The notes: a model not told the origin generated them from the sequence alone. DNA of 64,000 nt from Micavibrio_A sp964539025 (GCA_964539025.1 CAZIFA010000008.1:19618-83617), one strand, 5' to 3'. Counted from the stretch's first letter, positions 1-9,191 are shown. Program-made: numbers and translations.

Positions 1-330
1 TCCGTCCACCGGGCGGCTATGAATAAAGACGATAGGGCCGCTAACGCGGGTACGACCGTAAACAATCCGGTGGCTTGTGATCGGTTGTCGCACCATTTGA
101 GTGCGGCCACCGCCTTTCACATCAGAAGAAAGCAAGGTGGATTCAAAACGCGGCTTATCCGGTTCTTTGCCAAAAACCTTTGAACCGAGAAACGAAATTC
201 CAGTTGATACAATTCCTCCGGCGACCGCACCAACGATAGAGCCAAGAATCCCGCCGCCCACGGCAGCGGCAATAAAATGTGAAGTTAGCGCACCGGCAAC
301 TGCGCCGACCGCGGCCACGGCTGGAGGCAT
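1..330 (-). CDS. phage tail protein, N-terminal part (runs off the window)
   Basis: Minus-strand reading frame starting at ATG 330 and still open at base 1, so only the first 110 residues are visible. The N-terminus is a Gly/Ala-rich hydrophobic stretch (about residues 5-50) typical of the start of large siphophage tail-tip proteins. It is followed by a GGGRTQMVRQP segment and a region reading HRIVYGRTRVSGP, which resembles the start of host-specificity/tail-tip proteins. It begins one base after the stop of the NlpC/P60-like gene. A 3'-truncated second copy lies at 34821-35144. The family assignment is by resemblance and position. Confidence 0.6.
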   Translation of the reverse strand, partial: MPPAVAAVGAVAGALTSHFIAAAVGGGILGSIVGAVAGGIVSTGISFLGSKVFGKEPDKPRFESTLLSSDVKGGGRTQMVRQPITSHRIVYGRTRVSGPIVFIHSRPVDG

Positions 331-747
331 TTATTCAATCCTCCATGCGTGAAGACCTTTTAAAATCCCATAGGACGACAAGCGCGTTCTGCCGGGCGCG
401 ACGATTTTGTCGCCCACGCAAACACCGAGCGTTAAGCCAAATCCGCCTTCAAACAAAACAGGGTCGCCGCGGCGAGCTTGTCGAGGTGGGATTTCAGGCA
501 TGCCGTGTTCGCGGCAAACGGATGAAACCAATTCATAAAGACCGCCGTATCCGGCGATAAAGGCGGTGGCTTCCTCTCCGGTATTGTAACCGCGGAATGT
601 GCGGGCAAGATCAATGCCGGTAATTGCCAAGATGGAATTACAGGCGAAAAGGCAGCAATCGTTTTCACCCCAAATAAACGGCTTGCTTTGAGCATGCGAA
701 AGCGCGGAGGCAAAAGCCTCCGGCCAATTTTCCAGTTTATGAATCAT
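331..747 (-). CDS. phage NlpC/P60-like tail assembly protein (DUF6950-like)
   Basis: 138 residues. The ENDCCLFACNSIL segment near residue 30 has the Asn-Asp-Cys arrangement of the small cysteine-peptidase-like proteins that precede tail-tip genes in siphophages. The C-terminus (LGVCVGDKI...HAWRI) is the usual end of that family. In phages these proteins are thought to help tail-tip assembly or cell-wall digestion at infection. The gene sits between a tail/baseplate gene and the tail-tip gene, as expected. A C-terminal fragment of a second copy is at about 35145-35245. Family name inferred, not searched. Confidence 0.6.
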   Translation of the reverse strand: MIHKLENWPEAFASALSHAQSKPFIWGENDCCLFACNSILAITGIDLARTFRGYNTGEEATAFIAGYGGLYELVSSVCREHGMPEIPPRQARRGDPVLFEGGFGLTLGVCVGDKIVAPGRTRLSSYGILKGLHAWRIE

Positions 748-750
748 GGT

Positions 751-1317
751 TTATTCCTTTGCCCGGCCCCAAAGAATGTCGGTTTCTTGCAGCGAAGGGA
801 CGTATTCAAGGCCGCGGTCGTTTGGATAACGTGATTGCTGGTCTGCGTCCGTGTAACGGCGTGTGCGCGCTCTATCCAAATCGCGGAGGCGATTTTCAAC
901 CATCATAGTGATTGTTGCAGTCTGTCCGCCGTCCACGATTTCCACCGTGTCCATGCGACCGTCAAAGATAACGATAGGATCGGAAACCAGTTGAAAATTG
1001 CTATTCAGAAAACCAAGAAAGACTTTTGCGCGGCGACCTTGGATCGGTTCGGCAATTACTTCCGTTAGGTCAACATTTTTGACGCCGGAAAGCTGCATCG
1101 ACATTCCCGCCGCGCGCAATTCCATTGTTTCCTCAATCGTAGAAATACGGCCTAGATAACCTGTTCCGGCCCATTCTTCGTCGTCCCATTCAAGCGTACC
1201 TATGCCAGACCAAAGGCGTTTTTCCCCGGACATAAAATCCAGATAGGCAAGCAGGATGGGCCGCACGACTTCCTTTACGGTTTCGGCGGCGTTTAATTCA
1301 TCTAATCGCAATGTCAC
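751..1317 (-). CDS. phage tail/baseplate protein
   Basis: 188 residues, GTG start at 1317, ending 3 bases before the NlpC/P60-like gene. The protein is acidic, beta-rich and free of membrane segments (WSGIGTLEWDDEEWAG, ITMMVENRLRDLDRARTRRYTDADQQ). The latter motif is common in siphophage proteins placed just before the NlpC/P60 gene. Order and strand support a structural tail role. The coding frame overlaps the end of the truncated protease by about 20 bases, and the junction of the head-gene deletion lies at or just upstream of this start, so the native N-terminus may be missing. Confidence 0.5.
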   Translation of the reverse strand: MTLRLDELNAAETVKEVVRPILLAYLDFMSGEKRLWSGIGTLEWDDEEWAGTGYLGRISTIEETMELRAAGMSMQLSGVKNVDLTEVIAEPIQGRRAKVFLGFLNSNFQLVSDPIVIFDGRMDTVEIVDGGQTATITMMVENRLRDLDRARTRRYTDADQQSRYPNDRGLEYVPSLQETDILWGRAKE

Positions 1318-1759
1318 GGTAAAACTTCTTCCAATCGGAGTTGATAAGTGGAAAGGCTAATTGCGCGGGCGGTATCGTTCCGCCCGGCGTCATCGTCGGA
1401 TATCCCACCGATACATGCCGCACGATGCCGCTGAGAACGTCCTGCCAGATCGGCTCTACTTCGGCGCGGGCGGAGAATTGCAGCAGGGCTGTACCTTGCT
1501 TGCCATCGACCTGTGCGGTGCGGACGGCCCCCAGCACATCGCGGACAGCACCCTGGCGATGGGCATCGAGAACGCTGGCTCCCAGCAGGCGGGACAGATC
1601 AACAGAAGAGGATTCCAGCGACAGACGTTCGATATATTCCCCGTTCATGTCACGGCGACGAACGCCAGCGCCTGTACTCCACACCACTTCGACGGTACGG
1701 TTTTCAGGGTTGGCAGTCTGCGGCGTCAGGCTGGCGCTGCGGATCAAAAGATCAGACAT
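1298..1759 (-). pseudogene. prohead protease, 3'-truncated
   Basis: Start taken at ATG 1759 (MSDLLIRSAS), which overlaps the portal stop by 8 bases, a normal phage coupling. Residues to about 115 look like a HK97-type prohead protease, including the diagnostic VRHVSVGY segment. After that the sequence becomes a short Pro-rich tail (from about base 1400) that does not continue the family and runs into the tail gene. The capsid, head-tail connector and tape-measure genes expected downstream are absent. The frame is open, but the product would be an incomplete protease. Confidence 0.6.
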
Positions 1760-3164
1760 TCGGCATTCCTTCCTGTTCAGGGATTGGTGAAGTTTCAAAA
1801 ATCAGTCCCAGCTTCGCTTCCCGCTCACGGTCGGCGGCGATGGCGGCATCGACGGTTTCGATGTCGTATCCGCGCTCGGCGACAGACTGGCTTCGGCTTT
1901 TCAGTCCAGCCTTGATCTGCGCGATCTCTGCGCGGGCATCTTTTAGTGGATCCACCCAGTCCCATTTCGGTGGCAGCCAGTCAGCGGACAGATAAGCGGT
2001 GGGATCACGGTCAAAATCCTGCACCGGGATATGTCCGGACAGCACTGACAGGCGGATGAACCGTTCCCATACCGGGCGGCAGAATTGAAAAACGATGATG
2101 CTGTGTTGCAGTTGTTCGATCCGGCGGCGGAATTCGACCAGCCCGGCACGGATGCTGGAATATGTAACGCCTTCCAGATCACCAGATACCAGCTCATACG
2201 GAATGCCGAGGCCGCTGGCGATGGCGCGGATATGATTTTTGACGTAGGCGCCATAATCGCCGGGATCGGCAGGATCCGAAAACTGGATGTCTGCGCCTGG
2301 CGGCAGAGGGATCAGGCTGCCCGGTTCCATGCCGACCTGTAATATGCCGTTAATCGCGCTGCCGTTATTCATGCCGGCGACGGTGCCATCGGGATCGCGG
2401 ATGAAACCTGTGAACAGGGCTGCTACTTTTGCTTTCACAAGCGCGGCATCTTCATACTGGTCCAGCTCGTGTAGGCGGAGAAGAATTGGCGCAAGCCATG
2501 TAATTCCGCGCAACTGTCCGGGCGCGAGGGGATTGAACAGGTGGATCATGTCGCTGGCAGAAATACGCACCGTATCCAGTGCCATGGATGACAGGGCATC
2601 GCCGGGGCGGTAGCGGTAACAATGATAGGCGGTGCGTTTGCCGCTGGCGTCGAATTCAATCCCGGCGCGGATGCGGGAGCCTTCGCCGATCTCGCGGTGC
2701 AGGTCGAGTGGCACCTGGTCGCGGTCGAGGATTTCGATGCGGAGGGGATTGTGTCCGTCATCCGATACGCGCAGACGGGCGAAAATTTCACCGCTCTCTG
2801 CCATTGTCCTGACGGCGATTGCCTGGAGGCCGTAAAAATCTGTCAGGCCGGAAGCATCCGCCTTGTCTGTCCAGCGCGCCCATAATGCATGGAGCTTTTC
2901 TCGTACCTTTGCATCCGGATGTTGCGACCGGGGTTTGATGCCAGTGCCAACGGCATTCGCCACCAGACCCTGCACCGCCGCCGCGACCCATGGATTGTTC
3001 CGCGCATAATATCCGGCCCGGCGCGCCGATACTGTAGCTCCCGCCAGAATGGAGGCGTTCAGCGATTCGACCGTCCGCGATCCTTCCCAACGTCTGCCGC
3101 CGCCAGCAGCGTCAAACGACCGGCGGCGGCCCAATCCAACGATTTCAAGGAGGGAGTTCCACAT
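1752..3164 (-). CDS. phage portal protein, lambda family
   Basis: 470 residues, full length for lambda gpB-type portals, the dodecameric ring through which DNA enters the capsid. Visible family features are the ARRAGYYARNNPWVAAAVQG start, the VGTGIKPRS segment, EILDRDQVP, the MIHLF..PGQLRGI region near residue 215 and the IPYELVSGDLEGVTYSSIRAGL segment near residue 340. It is the first gene of the minus-strand prophage block. Only noncoding sequence and a short MRRPLA* tail lie upstream where a terminase or head completion gene would be expected, so the prophage is cut on this side too. Confidence 0.9.
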   Translation of the reverse strand: MWNSLLEIVGLGRRRSFDAAGGGRRWEGSRTVESLNASILAGATVSARRAGYYARNNPWVAAAVQGLVANAVGTGIKPRSQHPDAKVREKLHALWARWTDKADASGLTDFYGLQAIAVRTMAESGEIFARLRVSDDGHNPLRIEILDRDQVPLDLHREIGEGSRIRAGIEFDASGKRTAYHCYRYRPGDALSSMALDTVRISASDMIHLFNPLAPGQLRGITWLAPILLRLHELDQYEDAALVKAKVAALFTGFIRDPDGTVAGMNNGSAINGILQVGMEPGSLIPLPPGADIQFSDPADPGDYGAYVKNHIRAIASGLGIPYELVSGDLEGVTYSSIRAGLVEFRRRIEQLQHSIIVFQFCRPVWERFIRLSVLSGHIPVQDFDRDPTAYLSADWLPPKWDWVDPLKDARAEIAQIKAGLKSRSQSVAERGYDIETVDAAIAADREREAKLGLIFETSPIPEQEGMPNV

Positions 3165-3274
3165 CCCAATGAGTATGATTCAGGCCAGGGGGCGGCGCAT
3201 TAAGACAGATTGGGAATGTTTTTAAAGCTTCGGTATTATCCACTCATATTTACACGACAGTGAGCCAAAATGAG

Positions 3275-3302
3275 TTGCATATATTCTCACGCCGTGTATC
3301 TT
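3275..3302 (+). promoter_or_regulatory. candidate promoter of the methylase-specificity gene
   Basis: TTGCAT (3275-3280), a 16-base spacer and TATCTT (3297-3302), with an AAAGGGGA ribosome binding site before ATG 3330. The surrounding 170-base gap is AT-rich and otherwise holds nothing recognisable. Confidence 0.4.
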
Positions 3303-3329
3303 TTAGATGAATAAAGGGGATTTATCATC

Positions 3330-5486
3330 ATGAAACGTATTGATTCACTTGCAGAAAATCTTGTTTTAATCTCAGGTTCTCCAGAAAAGGCCGCCGAAGA
3401 GGCTGGCGTTTCGGTCGCAACTATATCTCGGTGGCGAACTGGAAAATCCATTCCCCGTGCTCAACAGGAACGTAAGTTGCGTCAGTTGGTTCAAGGCGAC
3501 ATTACTGCCCAGTCAGCTCTTGCTTTAGAGGGGCCAGATCAACATGTCAGAACGCAAATTGAAAATGTTATTCGCACCATTCTGAATGACTTCCGGGAAA
3601 CTATTCATAGATATGGAAGCTTCAATCATAGAAACGATAGTTTAGATTTTCTTGCAAAAATTTTGTTCGCGCACATCACTGACAAAGCTGATGGAGGGCA
3701 AGGAATTTCACAAGAAATGGTCGAGCCAAAATCTAATGCTGCAAAATCATTAAGAGATTTTGTGGAGTTGCGCCTTAAAAAATCTTTGCCTGATGCGCTT
3801 TCTTACGAGTTGAATGATCTGGGTAAGGCGTTAAAAATATCTCTGCGTGATAATGATTTTGCTGTGCAAATCGTAAATATTTTCATCCAGCCTGTTGTTG
3901 ATGATGTTTTGTCATCTTTAGTGCGAACCCATCAGTTTGATATTATTAACGATATATTTGGGCGTTTCGTTACAGATTCTTTTGTTGAAGAAAAGGAGTT
4001 GGCTCAATATTTAACGCCCCCTGAGATTGTAAAATTAATGGCTCGTATCGGAGCCAACAGCTTATCAGAAAAACATTTGAAGGATCTTCATAATCCAAAG
4101 GGAGAGATGATGGTTCTTGATCCTTCTTGTGGAGTTGGATCATTTTTAATTGAGGCGATTCATACGATAAAAGACCACGCTCAAATAAAAACAAATAATA
4201 CATCTTTGCATCGACGTATCGTCGGTATTGATAAAAGCGAAAGGATGGCGCAGCTGGCCATTACAAACCTTTCCTTGCTGGGCATTAAAAAGGCCAATGT
4301 TATTCTTGGAAATGCACTAGATAAGAATGCTGACGTTCCCTTCAATAATTTCAAAGGAAAGGTTGCGCTTATTCTTACAAACCCGCCGTTTGGCGCATCT
4401 TTCGGTAATCAGGAGATTGGCGAGTACGATCTGTTCAGTGCTGGGGATAGACGCAATGGAAAAATTGATTCTGAGCTGTTATTTTTAGAGCGATATATTG
4501 AGTGGTTGTCTCCGGGAGGAATTCTAGTGGCAATTGTACCTGATAGTGTTTTAACCAATCAAGGAACATTCAAGCATGCGCGGAAGTTAATTGAAAAAAC
4601 CTGCGATGTATTATCTGTTATTTCATTGCCACCTGTAACTTTTGCTGCTGCGGGAACGACAACAAAAACTTCTATCCTGCACATTAGAAAAAAGGATAAT
4701 GAGAAATCAAAATCCAATAATAAAATATACTTCTCAGTATGTGATAGTGTTGGCTATGAGGTAGTAACCAGAGGATCTCAGCGCAGAAAAGTTATTACTG
4801 AAAAGAATGATCTTCCCCAAATTTTGATGGATCAAAAAAATTCAGATAGCCCATCTCACGGTAAGATTATTACTTTGGAAACTTTGGATGAGCGATGGGA
4901 TGCAAAATATCATTTATCAATGTCTTCACATTTAGATGGCGGGAAAAAATCAGGAAAACTCACCCCTGTTGGGCAGCTTGCAGACTTGATAAGTGAAAAA
5001 ATTGACCCTCGCAGACTGGGTTCTGGCGAATTTAAATACATAGAAATTTCAGACGTAGATGAGAGATTGGGTATGGTTTGGTATAAGACATTGCCCGTTG
5101 ACGCTGCACCAAGCCGCGCTAGAAAGCTGGTTAAATCTGGAGATGTCTTGGTTTCCACTGTGCGGCCAGAGCGAGGCTGTATAGGAGTGGTTCCTCCTCA
5201 TCTGGATGGGGCGATATGCTCGACAGGATTCGCAGTTTTAAGGCCAAAAGAAATTAATCCGTATCTTCTTGTATTTTTATTAAAAAGTTCACGGGTAATT
5301 AGTCAGATTGAACGCCATATGAGCGGGATAGCATATCCGTCCATTAACGAGTCAATTGTTCCGGATCTTTTGGTAAACATAGATACGAAGAAAAACAAAG
5401 ATCTTTGTGTTTCTGCGCTTTCCTATCAGCATGCCATTGAAAAGCTATGCGGGGACTTTGATGATATCTCAACTATGGTTCAATAG
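3330..5486 (+). CDS. HTH / N6-adenine DNA methylase / specificity-domain fusion
   Basis: 718 residues combining three parts. Residues about 15-45 form a helix-turn-helix (AAEEAGVSVATISRWRTG). Residues about 180-500 are a HsdM-type N6-adenine methylase with motif I VLDPSCGVGSF near residue 261 and motif IV NPPF near residue 350. Residues about 530-710 resemble a single HsdS target-recognition half (KSGDVLVSTVRPERGCIGVV, SGIAYPSI). It should methylate adenine in a sequence set by its own S-like domain. The gene is AT-rich compared with the flanking phage and metal genes, suggesting separate acquisition. It converges on the nuclease gene with 2 bases between stops. The N-terminal HTH could allow autoregulation, which is inference. 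Confidence 0.85.
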   Translation: MKRIDSLAENLVLISGSPEKAAEEAGVSVATISRWRTGKSIPRAQQERKLRQLVQGDITAQSALALEGPDQHVRTQIENVIRTILNDFRETIHRYGSFNHRNDSLDFLAKILFAHITDKADGGQGISQEMVEPKSNAAKSLRDFVELRLKKSLPDALSYELNDLGKALKISLRDNDFAVQIVNIFIQPVVDDVLSSLVRTHQFDIINDIFGRFVTDSFVEEKELAQYLTPPEIVKLMARIGANSLSEKHLKDLHNPKGEMMVLDPSCGVGSFLIEAIHTIKDHAQIKTNNTSLHRRIVGIDKSERMAQLAITNLSLLGIKKANVILGNALDKNADVPFNNFKGKVALILTNPPFGASFGNQEIGEYDLFSAGDRRNGKIDSELLFLERYIEWLSPGGILVAIVPDSVLTNQGTFKHARKLIEKTCDVLSVISLPPVTFAAAGTTTKTSILHIRKKDNEKSKSNNKIYFSVCDSVGYEVVTRGSQRRKVITEKNDLPQILMDQKNSDSPSHGKIITLETLDERWDAKYHLSMSSHLDGGKKSGKLTPVGQLADLISEKIDPRRLGSGEFKYIEISDVDERLGMVWYKTLPVDAAPSRARKLVKSGDVLVSTVRPERGCIGVVPPHLDGAICSTGFAVLRPKEINPYLLVFLLKSSRVISQIERHMSGIAYPSINESIVPDLLVNIDTKKNKDLCVSALSYQHAIEKLCGDFDDISTMVQ

Positions 5487-5488
5487 TT

Positions 5489-6229
5489 TTAGGGAAGATT
5501 CCAGACTTCTTCTATTGACGCGAACCATGTTCCATCACCAATTGTGCATAAGGGGTTTTGGTTGACGTGCTCCGGATATTCGGCTGTCCTGGGCAAACCA
5601 TGAGGCTGAATATCTTTAGGCACCGAACGTGCGAAAGCAAAATCAGTAATATTACCTGTTCGCAAAAATAGACTGACTGCAAAAATATCCTGTGTAGTAA
5701 ATTTGCAACTGCTTGTTGGATAATAATTTGCGCGTTGTTCTGGGGTCCAATTTACCTCGTCCCCTGTTGGGCGAGTTGTTGTGCTATGGATCAATCGAGC
5801 GAATTTTGTATTGGTGCCCCATATTGATTTGACCTCTACTTTTTTAGAAACCCCATTTTTTTCGACTGAGAAATCGAAATTGGCATAGTGTCCAAGGTGC
5901 CTGGCCATGTCTTCCGGCATTCTTAAAACTGTATATCCACGCTCTTCGAGATTTCTGACAAGGTGATATTCTGCAAGGCCACTTAAAACTTTAGCCGCTG
6001 CGCCGTACGGATCTATTTCCAGATAATCTTTTTCTGTCAGTTGCTCCAACGCCAATTGGAGTTCATTTTTCTTTGCTCCGACATAAACCTCGCCCATTGC
6101 CAAGTTGGCAGAATGATCAACCTCTATTATTCTTCCCTTCGCAATCTCGCGCCAGCCTGGCTGGCCAGTTCCATAAAGTGATGGAACGAATTTTCCTGTT
6201 CTTCCGCGTGCAACCACGCCCTTAAACAA
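5489..6229 (-). CDS. putative restriction endonuclease, PD-(D/E)XK-like
   Basis: The frame is open well upstream. The start used here is TTG 6229 with AAGG 8 bases before it; ATG 6097 is an alternative that would drop 44 residues. The active-site candidate is FDF followed about 13 residues later by VEVKS (near bases 5820-5880), the D...ExK signature of PD-(D/E)XK nucleases, then a conserved-looking WTPEQRANYYP segment. No helicase domain is present, so it would act as a stand-alone nuclease. Its stop faces the stop of the methylase-specificity gene. The pairing suggests a type II-like restriction system; family not confirmed. Confidence 0.6.
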   Translation of the reverse strand: MFKGVVARGRTGKFVPSLYGTGQPGWREIAKGRIIEVDHSANLAMGEVYVGAKKNELQLALEQLTEKDYLEIDPYGAAAKVLSGLAEYHLVRNLEERGYTVLRMPEDMARHLGHYANFDFSVEKNGVSKKVEVKSIWGTNTKFARLIHSTTTRPTGDEVNWTPEQRANYYPTSSCKFTTQDIFAVSLFLRTGNITDFAFARSVPKDIQPHGLPRTAEYPEHVNQNPLCTIGDGTWFASIEEVWNLP

Positions 6230-6239
6230 TGAGCGGGCC

Positions 6240-6722
6240 TTGTTAGAAGAGGCTAACGAGCAGGTAAAAATTTCTAAGGGCAAACCAAAGACAGCCAAAG
6301 AAATACAGAAGCAACCTGTTGCATTGTCTGCTGGTGCTTGGGAAAGACCTATGCAGAACCAGCAATCTGAAACAGGTGTCATGTTAACGGCTATTCTCAA
6401 GGCTATCGATACTCCAACATCCATCCGTACTGTCAGGCTGGCGGCGGTGCTAGCGCTGGAGCCGCGTTTCCTACTACCGTATCTAGATCTCGCACAGGCC
6501 GCAACATGGCGTCACAATGTGGGTAGCCAGGCCGAACCACGCCACGGCGATATTGTGATCGCTGGCATCAACGGACAAAAAACTGTGAAGCGATTATTCA
6601 TCAACGGTGATTCTGTGCGCCTGATGCCAGAAAATAAAAACTATCAGCCCATCATCGTGAAGACGATTGATGAATTGAGCATCTGGGGTGTTGTGACTTT
6701 CGTCGTCAGCCGTCCACGCTGA
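6240..6722 (+). pseudogene. umuD/S24-peptidase C-terminal fragment fused to unrelated sequence
   Basis: From about base 6515 the frame encodes the last 65-70 residues of a UmuD/LexA-type S24 protein (EPRHGDIVIAGINGQKTVKRL ... MPENKNYQPI ... LSIWGVVT), including the region with the catalytic Lys (TVKRL). The part carrying the catalytic Ser and the cleavage site is missing. The first 90 residues read LEEANEQVKIS...LAAVLALEPRFLLPYLD and resemble no S24 sequence; I do not recognise them. The upstream part also lies antisense to the nuclease gene's possible 5' extension, so a junction near 6500 is likely. Confidence 0.6.
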
Positions 6723-6828
6723 TCATCCGTCCCCCACCTGTCCCCTACCGATCTCCTGCCCATCACCGAGCCGTCCCCACCCAGGCTTGATTATCTTCAA
6801 GGGAGTTTTAACCCGCGAGATAATCAGA

Positions 6829-7017
6829 ATGAAGCGCACTCCCGCACATATGATGACGACCGCCGAAAGGCTGGATGAAATCGCCGCCATCATGGCGAAT
6901 GCCGTCATACGTCAAGAAAAGCGCAATAAAACCAACGAATTGAGAGAAGGTTCTTCTGGACTTCATTGCCTACCGGAGCGTCCATGTCATGCAACCGAAG
7001 CAAAGGAGAAAGCATGA
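6829..7017 (+). CDS. small protein of the serine recombinase module
   Basis: 62 residues, ATG 6829 (MKRTPAHMMTTAERLDEIAAIMA). Its TGA overlaps the ATG of the DUF2924 gene (ATGA at 7014-7017), so the three genes are translationally coupled. The N-terminal half is helical and charged, the C-terminal half short and Cys/His-containing. Function unknown; the coupling suggests an accessory to the recombinase. No counterpart remains beside the second copy at 50 kb. The 60 bases upstream hold C-rich GTCCCC repeats. Confidence 0.55.
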   Translation: MKRTPAHMMTTAERLDEIAAIMANAVIRQEKRNKTNELREGSSGLHCLPERPCHATEAKEKA

Positions 7018-7439
7018 CAGATACGGTTTTAAAGCAATTATCAGCGGTGGCGAACATGGATATCGCCACACTGAAAGACACCTGGAAACGAATGTTCAAT
7101 ACCGAGGCGCCAAAATTTAACCGCGTCTATCTCGAACGCAGGATTGCATATCGTATCCAGGAAATTGCGTATGGCGGTCTGACGCCGGAGACAAAACAAA
7201 AGATCAGAAATATGAAGCGTGACATCAACGCGGGCAGCATGGAACGAAACCGATCCTTGCCGCCGACTGGCACCATAATCGTGCGCGAATATCAGGGCAT
7301 AGAACATCGGGTAATGGTTCTGGATGACGGCTTTGAATATCAGGGCCACAAGTACAGCAACCTTTCCGTCATCGCCCGCGTCATCACAGGCACACGCTGG
7401 TCTGGCCCTGTCTTTTTTGGATTGAAGAGGGCAGCATGA
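7014..7439 (+). CDS. DUF2924 family protein
   Basis: 141 residues; start set by the ATGA overlap at 7014. An N-terminal helical part (LKQLSAVANMDIATLKDTWKRMF) is followed by RRIAYRIQEIAYGGL and a C-terminal beta part with GTIIVREYQGIEHRVMVLDDGFEYQG. These are typical of DUF2924 proteins, which nearly always precede a serine recombinase in alphaproteobacteria. Role unknown; a DNA-binding helper is a reasonable guess. The gene ends in an ATGA overlap with the recombinase. A 5'-truncated copy is at 49978-50367. Confidence 0.85.
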   Translation: MTDTVLKQLSAVANMDIATLKDTWKRMFNTEAPKFNRVYLERRIAYRIQEIAYGGLTPETKQKIRNMKRDINAGSMERNRSLPPTGTIIVREYQGIEHRVMVLDDGFEYQGHKYSNLSVIARVITGTRWSGPVFFGLKRAA

Positions 7440-9172
7440 AAATAGAAAAGATAAAAAAACGGTGTGCGATTTACACCCGCAAGTCATCAGACGAAGGGCT
7501 GGATCAGGATTTCAATTCCCTTGATGCCCAGCGCGAGGCGGCAGAACATCATATCAGGGCGCAGGCGCATGAAGGTTGGACCGTATCGCCCACACGGTAT
7601 GATGACGGTGGCTTCTCAGGCGGCTCAATGGAAAGGCCAGCTCTCAAACGGCTGATGGAAGATATCGAAGATGGCCTGATTGACGTGATTGTCGTTTATA
7701 AAATCGACCGGATGTCGCGTTCTATGGCAGATTTCATGAAAATTATGGAAGTGTTCGACCGCCACAAGGTTTCGTTTGTATCCGTCACTCAGCATTTTAA
7801 CACCGATACATCGATGGGTCGGCTGATCCTGAATATCCTGCAATCCTTCGCGCAGTTTGAACGGGAAATGACGACCGAACGCATCCGCGATAAATTCGCC
7901 GCATCCAAACGCAAGGGTATGTGGATGGGCGGTGTACCACCGCTGGGTTATGATGTTTATAGCCGCAAGCTGGAAATGAATCCCCGCGAAGCCGAGATCG
8001 TACAATATATATTCCATCGTTTCATCGAAATAGGCTCCGCCACGATGCTGGTGAAGGATCTGGCTGAAAAAGGCTATACATCGAAAAACTGGGTATCGCG
8101 CACGGGAAAGCACCATCAGGGCCAACCCATCACCAAAAGCGCCATTTATAAAATTCTCTGCAATCAAATCTATATTGGAAAGATAAGCCATAAAGGCACG
8201 ATTTACGAAGGGGAACATGAAGGCATCATTGATCCGCAGATCTTTGAAAAAGTGCGCTCGATGATCGCCACCCGTGTACCGAATTCATCGCCGCTGCGTT
8301 GCACAGCCACCTCATATCTGCTGCGCGGACTTGTTTTCGATCAGGACGGCTACGCCATGACATGCGCTGCGGCCAAAAAGAAGGACACGCGGTACAGATA
8401 TTACGTCAGTACACAGGCCGTTAAAAAGAGCTACGACGAATGTCCGCTGAAAACAGTATCCGCACCGCTTCTGGAGGCCGTCATTGTCGATCAGATGCGC
8501 CGCTTGCTGGCGCGACCTGAATGGGCGAAAGAAATTATAACCAAGGCGCAGAAAGGCAGTCTCGGCGATAACCTGACGGAACAGAAGATCGCCCGCGCCC
8601 TTGAGAATTTTGAATTGCTATGGGACGAGCTTTTCCCGCTGGAGCAGCTGCGCCTTGCCAACCTGCTGATCCAGCGCGTCATGGTTTGCCCAGACAAGGT
8701 GCAGATCTCTCTCCGCCCTGTCGGCATGACTGGCCTTCTGCACGAAATAATGCCGGATGTGAAGCTGACAGCTGTGCGGCTGACCGAAGATTCTCCCATC
8801 ACCATCGAAGTGCCTGTCACTTTTAAGACACGGGGTGGCCGTAAATACATCACCGCACCGGATGGCCGCGATCTGGGTGCATCAAAGAAACCAAAATATG
8901 AAAATAATTTGATGAAAGCGATTGTCAGGGGCCACGAATTTTCCGACACGCTGGTAAAAGAACCAGATCTGACGATCATGTTGCTGGCGAAACGAGAAAT
9001 GCTGGACCACGGCTATGTTGCCAAGGCCATCCGTATGACCCAGCTTGCGCCGGACATCATCGAGGCTATCCTGAATGGTCGACAGCCGCAGGCTATGACC
9101 CTGTCTGAACTTATGCGCCCGTTCCCCAATTGCTGGAACGACCAGCGTAGACATTTTGGTTTTGGCGCATAA
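7436..9172 (+). CDS. large serine recombinase (copy 1)
   Basis: 578 residues. An N-terminal resolvase domain carries the catalytic serine in YTRKSSDEGL (residues 13-22), with DVIVVYKIDRMSRS near residue 95 and a recombinase domain at about 165-300 (GGVPPLGYDV, ILCNQIYIGKISH). The region after residue 300 would contain the zinc-binding and coiled-coil parts. Such enzymes integrate or invert DNA by Ser-linked cleavage at short att sites. It is almost identical to the protein at 48251-49981 on the other strand, and the two face each other across a 39 kb metal-resistance region. Confidence 0.92.
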   Translation: MKIEKIKKRCAIYTRKSSDEGLDQDFNSLDAQREAAEHHIRAQAHEGWTVSPTRYDDGGFSGGSMERPALKRLMEDIEDGLIDVIVVYKIDRMSRSMADFMKIMEVFDRHKVSFVSVTQHFNTDTSMGRLILNILQSFAQFEREMTTERIRDKFAASKRKGMWMGGVPPLGYDVYSRKLEMNPREAEIVQYIFHRFIEIGSATMLVKDLAEKGYTSKNWVSRTGKHHQGQPITKSAIYKILCNQIYIGKISHKGTIYEGEHEGIIDPQIFEKVRSMIATRVPNSSPLRCTATSYLLRGLVFDQDGYAMTCAAAKKKDTRYRYYVSTQAVKKSYDECPLKTVSAPLLEAVIVDQMRRLLARPEWAKEIITKAQKGSLGDNLTEQKIARALENFELLWDELFPLEQLRLANLLIQRVMVCPDKVQISLRPVGMTGLLHEIMPDVKLTAVRLTEDSPITIEVPVTFKTRGGRKYITAPDGRDLGASKKPKYENNLMKAIVRGHEFSDTLVKEPDLTIMLLAKREMLDHGYVAKAIRMTQLAPDIIEAILNGRQPQAMTLSELMRPFPNCWNDQRRHFGFGA

Positions 9173-9191
9173 CTAAAAAAATGAATTTAGA

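Noticed and set aside
1361..1915. 184-codon plus-strand frame
   Set aside because: Antisense to the protease and portal genes; no start signals.
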